From: an uncultured Psychrobacter sp.
Lineage (GTDB): Bacteria > Pseudomonadota > Gammaproteobacteria > Pseudomonadales > Moraxellaceae
Direction of reading: 5' to 3'
Length of the DNA stretch: 64,000 nucleotides
Assembly (NCBI GenBank): GCA_947489525.1
Contig: CANLDW010000002.1
Coordinates: 186,001-250,000 of the forward strand
This document shows, piece by piece, positions 59,772 through 64,000 of the stretch (the first letter of the stretch is position 1; every line of letters starts with the position of its first letter). A model generated the notes under the pieces. It worked only from the letters and a program-made list of their open reading frames with translations, was not told the origin of the DNA and searched no databases. The position numbers were made by a program, and so were the translations under genes.

Positions 59772-60470
59772 ATGATGATGTTTTTAGTAGTATTCATAGT
59801 TTCAGGTGCGCTTATTATCGGAGCGCTATGGGGCGCTTACGGTAAGCTCCCAGATTGGTTGCAGGGCAATTTGCTTGCTATCGCTGGCGGCGCTTTGATG
59901 CTATCGGTAGCTCTTGAGATGCTAGAACCCGCTGTGACTCAGAGCGGTCTATGGGCAACGATGGGGCTGACCCTGCTTGGCGCTAGTGTGTTTACAGCGG
60001 TCGATTATTTCATTGATGAAAAGATGCAAAGCGGCGGCGGCGGCGGCCTACTCGCAGCGGTTACTTTGGACGGCATTCCTGAGAACTTAGCGCTTGGCGT
60101 ATCGCTAATCAGCGGGAACGTGATGCAAGTAGCGGCATTGGCAGGTTCTATCTTGCTCTCCAACCTGCCGGAAGCAGCAGGCGGTGCAAAACAGATGCAA
60201 GAGGATGGCAATAGTAATAAGAAGATAATACTGATTTGGATTGGAGCCGCCATTTTACTCTCTATTGCAGCTATTGCTGGCAATCAGCTGCTGCGCGACG
60301 TACCCAAATCAACCTTAAGCCTAATTGACTGCTTTGCCGCTGGCGCGGTTATTGCATCGCTAGCTACAGAAGTTTTCCCTGATGCCTTTAAAAAGAGCAA
60401 TCACTGGGCGGGTATTAGTACCGCTATTGGTTTGGTTTTGGCGTTAGGACTTAATCAATTGGGCGGCTGA
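59772..60470 (+). CDS. ZIP-family metal transporter-like membrane protein
   Basis: A 232-residue integral membrane protein with about seven or eight hydrophobic segments and ZIP-family motifs in helices four and five: AVTLDGIPENLALGVSLIS and SILLSNLPEAAGGAKQM. The prototype ZIP metal site uses HNxPEG in helix 4 and HExPHE in helix 5; here the histidines are replaced (DGIPEN and SNLPEA), so metal selectivity or transport itself may differ. A Gly run (SGGGGGGL region, residues about 91-96) comes from a GGC repeat at 60031-60049. The RNase fusion gene follows 77 bp downstream on the same strand. Confidence 0.82.
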   Translation: MMMFLVVFIVSGALIIGALWGAYGKLPDWLQGNLLAIAGGALMLSVALEMLEPAVTQSGLWATMGLTLLGASVFTAVDYFIDEKMQSGGGGGLLAAVTLDGIPENLALGVSLISGNVMQVAALAGSILLSNLPEAAGGAKQMQEDGNSNKKIILIWIGAAILLSIAAIAGNQLLRDVPKSTLSLIDCFAAGAVIASLATEVFPDAFKKSNHWAGISTAIGLVLALGLNQLGG

Positions 60471-60547
60471 TTAATTAAGTAAACCATTGTGAGGCTGATT
60501 ACTCAGATATAGGTAGCATCTGTTACCATTTCACCACTAAGGAAACA

Positions 60548-61288
60548 ATGATGCAAAGTGGTACGATCAAACACTGGAATCCTGATAAAGGCTATGGCTT
60601 TATTGATGTCGACGATCAAAGCGAGGACGTGTTTTTTCACGTCAGCACCGTGAAATTGTCACAGCCGATCCATATCGGACAGCAGGTGTATTTTAATAGC
60701 GAGCGCAATGATAAAAACCAGCTACGTGCGACAGAGGTTACAGATAGCACCTTAAGTCTTGAAGCAAGTCCGCCATCACAAGCCTACGACGCTACAACAA
60801 AGCATCTGCATCAAAAGCACGCTCATTCAAAGCGTACGGCGCACGCATATCAGCAAAAAAGAAGTCCACTGACTACGCTGATTAGTTTGATCGCTATTAT
60901 TGCTGTTGCCGTATATTTTGCTGATGATATTAAATCAGTACTGTTCAATCAGGGCTTACTGAGCGCAGATATAGCACCGACATACTCTGAACAAGCTGAG
61001 CAAACCTCTAATACTGCTGTCACTGGCGATGCGCAAATTGATCATACCATCGCGCTGATTCAGCAAGGCGGTCCATACCCTTACCCTACCAAGGACGGCA
61101 CGACCTTTTATAACCGCGAAGGTCGTTTGCCCGCGCAGCCCAGCGGCTACTACCGCGAGTATACGGTACCGACGCCCGGCGCCTCCCATCGCGGCGCGAG
61201 ACGTATTGTGACCGGCGGCAACCCACCGACTGTCTATTACTTGACGGTTGATCACTATGATAGCTTTCGACAACTACAGATGAACTAA
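60548..61288 (+). CDS. Cold-shock domain/transmembrane/guanyl-specific RNase fusion
   Basis: A 246-residue three-part protein. Residues 1-66 form a cold-shock domain (RNP1 KGYGFI, RNP2 VFFHV) of the type seen in CSD-DUF1294 membrane proteins. Residues 67-106 are a basic His/Lys/Gln-rich linker, and 108-125 a single transmembrane helix. Residues 165-245 match the microbial RNase Sa/barnase fold: QQGGPYPYPTKDG, then the catalytic positions E204 (YYREYTV), R215 and R219 (RGARRI) and H236 (VDHYDSF), equivalent to E54, R65, R69 and H85 of RNase Sa. Basic residues before the helix suggest the N-terminus is cytoplasmic and the RNase periplasmic. AAGGAAACA precedes the ATG. The barstar-like gene starts one base after the stop. 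Confidence 0.88.
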   Translation: MMQSGTIKHWNPDKGYGFIDVDDQSEDVFFHVSTVKLSQPIHIGQQVYFNSERNDKNQLRATEVTDSTLSLEASPPSQAYDATTKHLHQKHAHSKRTAHAYQQKRSPLTTLISLIAIIAVAVYFADDIKSVLFNQGLLSADIAPTYSEQAEQTSNTAVTGDAQIDHTIALIQQGGPYPYPTKDGTTFYNREGRLPAQPSGYYREYTVPTPGASHRGARRIVTGGNPPTVYYLTVDHYDSFRQLQMN

Positions 61289-61289
61289 T

Positions 61290-61613
61290 ATGACTGACGC
61301 CATTTATTATATTAATAAAGACAGCGGAACGCCTACGTTTACTCCTGAGCAAGCTATCGATATTGTCGTGGGTGACATCCTTGACAAAGCCTCATTATTA
61401 ATAGCTTTAGATAAGGCGCTCAATTTTCCTGATTACTTCTCGCACAATTGGGATAGTGCTTGGGACTGCTTGACCGATAGTGACGCTAAGTATTTGCGTT
61501 TGGACTTGACTGACATCAAACAGATAAATACCGAGGACTTCAATGTATTTAAAAGTATGATTGAGGATGCGTATCGGGATTTTGGTAGGCCGCAGTTGTG
61601 GGTGGTTGGATGA
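61290..61613 (+). CDS. Barstar-like RNase inhibitor
   Basis: A 107-residue protein whose core FPDYFSHNWDSAWDCLTD (residues 46-63) aligns with the barnase-binding helix of barstar. D55, W58 and D59 correspond to barstar D35, W38 and D39, which plug the barnase active site. No signal peptide, so the inhibitor stays in the cytoplasm. The gene starts one base after the stop of the RNase fusion, which implies translational coupling and a toxin-immunity pair. No terminator was recognised directly behind it; 61614-61778 contains nothing I can name. Confidence 0.92.
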   Translation: MTDAIYYINKDSGTPTFTPEQAIDIVVGDILDKASLLIALDKALNFPDYFSHNWDSAWDCLTDSDAKYLRLDLTDIKQINTEDFNVFKSMIEDAYRDFGRPQLWVVG

Positions 61614-61778
61614 TAAAAGCTCGATAATTATTATGACTATAAATGAAGCACTAGTTTATCTAAGGTCTCGCCCAGCGCCTTGAGAAATAACTAATTGTAG
61701 AAGCAAAAATGAAAAACAAGAAGATAAAGTAGGCTGTCGCTTTGTGCCAAATTTTAAAATCTGCTTCAATAAAACCAC

Positions 61779-61809
61779 AAAAAAACCGCTCAGCCAAAGC
61801 CGAGCGGTT
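61779..61809 (-). terminator. Terminator of glyA
   Basis: Minus-strand stem AACCGCTC/GAGCGGTT with a ten-base loop and a U-run of seven, 21 bp past the glyA stop. Confidence 0.9.
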
Positions 61810-61830
61810 CTGTCTAATCTCTAGATAAAC

Positions 61831-63084
61831 TTACTGATTCTTTGCATAAACCGGCTTTTTGGCGCAGATAGCCTTAACCTTCTCGCGGGTATCAGCGATA
61901 ACCTTTTCATCACCGCGGCTATCTAACACATCGCAGATCCAGCCAGCCAATTCTGTAACGTCTGCTTCATCAAAGCCGCGCGTGGTGATCGCAGGCGTAC
62001 CAATGCGAATACCAGAGGTCACAAAGGGAGATTTTGGATCATTGGGAACCGCGTTTTTATTAACGGTAATAAAGGCGTCGCCAAGCCATTTGTCCGCTTC
62101 TTTACCTGTCATTTCTTGCTTAACCAAGCTAATTAGCATTAAATGGTTTTCCGTACCGCCTGAGATGATCTCGTAGCCGCGATCCATGATGACTTTTGCC
62201 ATCGCTTTGGCGTTTTTGACTACTTGCTCTTGATAGGTTTTAAAGTCGTCTTCCAGCGCTTCTTTAAATGCCACGGCCTTGCCTGCAATAGCATGCATCA
62301 AGGGGCCGCCTTGGTTGCCCGGGAACACAGCAGAGTTGAGCTTTTTGGCCAGCTTATCATCACGCGATAAGATAATGCCTGAGCGCGGGCCACGTAGCGT
62401 TTTATGGGTCGTACTAGTCACCACATCAGCGAATGGCACTGGGCTTGGATACGCGCCAGTAGCGGCAAGTCCAGCAACGTGTGCCATATCGACCAAAAAG
62501 TATGCTCCGACTTCATCGGCGATATCACGGAAACGCTGCCAATCGACCACTTGTGAGTACGCAGAAAACCCTGCGATGATCATTTTAGGCTTGTGCTCGC
62601 GCGCCAAACGATCGACCTCATCATAATCAATCTCGCCCGCTTCGTTTAGCCCGTACTGGACGGCATTGTAGTTAATACCTGAGAAGTTAATGTGTGCGCC
62701 ATGCGTTAAGTGACCACCAGCATCCAGACTCATACCAAGCACGGTATCATTAGCTTCAAGTAAGGCCAAAAACACCGCTGAGTTGGCCTGAGAACCTGAA
62801 TGCGGCTGCACATTGACGTACTCGGCACCGAACAACTCTTTGGCGCGATCGATAGCCAATTGTTCAACCACATCGACGTGCTCACAGCCGCCATAATAGC
62901 GCTTGCCCGGATAACCTTCAGCATATTTATTAGTCAGATCCGAGCCTTGCGCTTCCATAACTGCTTGCGAGCAGTAGTTTTCTGAGGCGATAAGCTCAAC
63001 GTGACTTTCTTGACGTTTGCTTTCCGCTGCCATGGCTGCGGCAAGTTCTGGATCGTATTCTTTGATAGAGATATCTTTAAACAT
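61831..63084 (-). CDS. glyA: Serine hydroxymethyltransferase
   Basis: PLP enzyme interconverting serine and glycine with transfer of a one-carbon unit to tetrahydrofolate. The 417-residue protein has [12 protein letters not shown] near the N-terminus, [18 protein letters not shown], and the PLP lysine in [12 protein letters not shown]. Full length and intact. Monocistronic with its own terminator. No glycine or THF riboswitch is visible in the 5' region 63085-63283. Confidence 0.98.
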   Translation of the reverse strand: MFKDISIKEYDPELAAAMAAESKRQESHVELIASENYCSQAVMEAQGSDLTNKYAEGYPGKRYYGGCEHVDVVEQLAIDRAKELFGAEYVNVQPHSGSQANSAVFLALLEANDTVLGMSLDAGGHLTHGAHINFSGINYNAVQYGLNEAGEIDYDEVDRLAREHKPKMIIAGFSAYSQVVDWQRFRDIADEVGAYFLVDMAHVAGLAATGAYPSPVPFADVVTSTTHKTLRGPRSGIILSRDDKLAKKLNSAVFPGNQGGPLMHAIAGKAVAFKEALEDDFKTYQEQVVKNAKAMAKVIMDRGYEIISGGTENHLMLISLVKQEMTGKEADKWLGDAFITVNKNAVPNDPKSPFVTSGIRIGTPAITTRGFDEADVTELAGWICDVLDSRGDEKVIADTREKVKAICAKKPVYAKNQ

Positions 63085-63283
63085 AAGAGTGTCCTATATA
63101 GGAGAGAGGCTCTGAGGCATGATAAACAAATGGTCAAAGCAGCATGACAGCATAATAGTCGCTGCGCAGACGGTTTTAATATTAGATTAGTTTAACATGA
63201 AAGTTTGCACGGTGAGCGTAAAAACACTGATGTTGAGCTGAACTTTTTATCCAGTTTAAGAGTTAAATTGCAGTCCATTAGCA

Positions 63284-63312
63284 CAAAAAAACAGCCACTC
63301 AAAGCGGCTGTT
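63284..63312 (-). terminator. Terminator of the SH3-like gene
   Basis: Minus-strand stem AACAGCC/GGCTGTT with a nine-base loop and a run of Us, 29 bp after the stop at 63342. Confidence 0.88.
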
Positions 63313-63341
63313 GTATGTAGATACCTAGGCAAAGCTAGCAC

Positions 63342-63806
63342 TTAGTATTTGATACCGACGAGTGGCTTAGATACCCAGCCCTCCCCTTTATCGGTCTGAA
63401 CATGATAGTAGCCGTTGTGCTCTTTTCCCATATAGATAATAGTATCGTCCTGAGATAAATCACTGACTTGCATGGAGTTTTTGTCAGCTTGTGCATACAG
63501 TTTGGTGCTTTTTAGTTTACCTGCTAGTAGCATACCTTCACCGATAACGACACCACCCAATTGCGCACTAGTATCACTTGGACTATCTTGCGCGGTCAGA
63601 CCAACCTCTGCGCTTAAGTCAGTAACTGCCTGTTTGCTACCTCGTAAGGTATCCGCTGTCTGACCGATTGAGTTCACCGCTCTTTGCACATCTTGTATAC
63701 TATCCAAAAATCCAGCATTAGCACTACTAATACTCAGCATAAGAGTGATGGCGATAAAGGCTGGACAGGATTGAACTAATGCGGAGGTTTTATTTTTAAA
63801 AGTCAC
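63342..63806 (-). CDS. Exported protein with SH3-like domain
   Basis: About 154 residues with a Sec signal peptide (cleavage expected after SSANA), a helical middle part (SIQDVQRAVNSIGQTADTLRG) and a C-terminal bacterial SH3-like domain (TKLYAQADKNSMQVSDL to GYYHVQTDKGEGWVSKPLVG), typical of cell-wall or periplasmic proteins. I chose GTG at 63806, with TTGGAATGCCCC as ribosome-binding site; an in-frame TTG at 63818 has none. Binding target unknown. Confidence 0.78.
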   Translation of the reverse strand: MTFKNKTSALVQSCPAFIAITLMLSISSANAGFLDSIQDVQRAVNSIGQTADTLRGSKQAVTDLSAEVGLTAQDSPSDTSAQLGGVVIGEGMLLAGKLKSTKLYAQADKNSMQVSDLSQDDTIIYMGKEHNGYYHVQTDKGEGWVSKPLVGIKY

Positions 63807-63914
63807 GGGGCATTCCAATATGTAAGGTAAGTAATGATGTTAACGAACGTTACTAAAGATGAGTAATGTTACAGATATGTATTTATATCATAATTACCAA
63901 TTACTAGACAAGTG

Positions 63915-63998
63915 TTATTTATCACTACGCTGCCATTGCTTTGCCAAACTCTGTATCGTCTCCTTATTAACTATAAGCTTGCAGTAAATGTAGGCAAA
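63915..63998 (-). CDS. C-terminal end of an unidentified gene, cut by window edge
   Basis: The minus strand holds 27 sense codons and a TAA, ending QSLAKQWQRSDK, in the only frame open to the edge; the other two frames stop within 45 bases. Too short to identify. It could also be a chance open stretch. Confidence 0.35.
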   Translation of the reverse strand, partial: FAYIYCKLIVNKETIQSLAKQWQRSDK

Positions 63999-64000
63999 AA

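Noticed and set aside
63085..63283. Glycine or THF riboswitch upstream of glyA
   Set aside because: Considered because glyA is sometimes riboswitch-controlled; no conserved structure found.

Overview
The window looks like chromosome from a psychrotolerant gamma-proteobacterium of the Moraxellaceae, most likely Psychrobacter. I base this on the protein sequences (LepA, RubB-type reductase, Smc), the moderate GC content, the lepA-lepB-DUF4845-rnc-era and smc-zipA-ligA gene orders, and many short inverted-repeat elements between genes. The species assignment is inference; no database was searched.

Layout. 1-5112 (minus): lepA-lepB-DUF4845-rnc-era, with era running off the left edge. 5363-6002: elongator tRNA-Met and RNase P RNA. 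6071-9135 (minus): bioA, bioD, a 2[4Fe-4S] ferredoxin and coaD. 9340-17679: smpB, a lipoprotein gene, amt with an unknown partner, ygiQ and two more lipoprotein genes. 17924-22301 is an AT-rich accessory patch: a membrane protein, two orphan lipoproteins separated by three copies of a ~140-bp inverted-repeat element, and a TPR plus DUF2971-like protein next to ligA. 22305-29730 (minus): smc-zipA-ligA. 29901-32218 (plus): DUF4298 protein, birA, coaX. 32384-42209 (minus): leucine/isovalerate degradation set (acyl-CoA synthetase, mccB, enoyl-CoA hydratase, GFA protein, mccA, hmgL, ivd). 42508-43683: orphan rubredoxin reductase. 43959-47308 (minus): gltIJKL-type glutamate/aspartate ABC importer. 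hslO and a lipase-like hydrolase follow. 50420-56783 (minus): a basic amino-acid ABC importer with three tandem binding proteins and an FAH-family enzyme. 57038-57733: two very acidic exported proteins. 58225-61613 (plus): proA, a ZIP-family transporter, then a cold-shock-domain/transmembrane/guanyl-RNase fusion directly followed by a barstar-like inhibitor gene. 61831-63998 (minus): glyA, an SH3-like exported protein, and the tail of one more gene.

How genes fit together. Biotin is a theme: bioA/bioD make it, birA attaches it (no DNA-binding domain, so it is not a repressor), and the MccA biotin carrier uses it in leucine breakdown. coaD and coaX are both CoA biosynthesis steps and the leucine set produces and consumes acyl-CoAs. 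Two polar amino-acid importers feed catabolism.

The most unusual content is (1) the cold-shock-domain/RNase fusion with its adjacent barstar, with the predicted catalytic and inhibitor contact residues intact; (2) the alternating element-gene-element-gene patch at 18.7-20.3 kb; (3) several families of small inverted-repeat elements, one of which supplies the stop codon of mccB and another part of an apparent coding extension; and (4) short in-frame tandem repeats inside conserved housekeeping genes (birA, smc, DUF4845).
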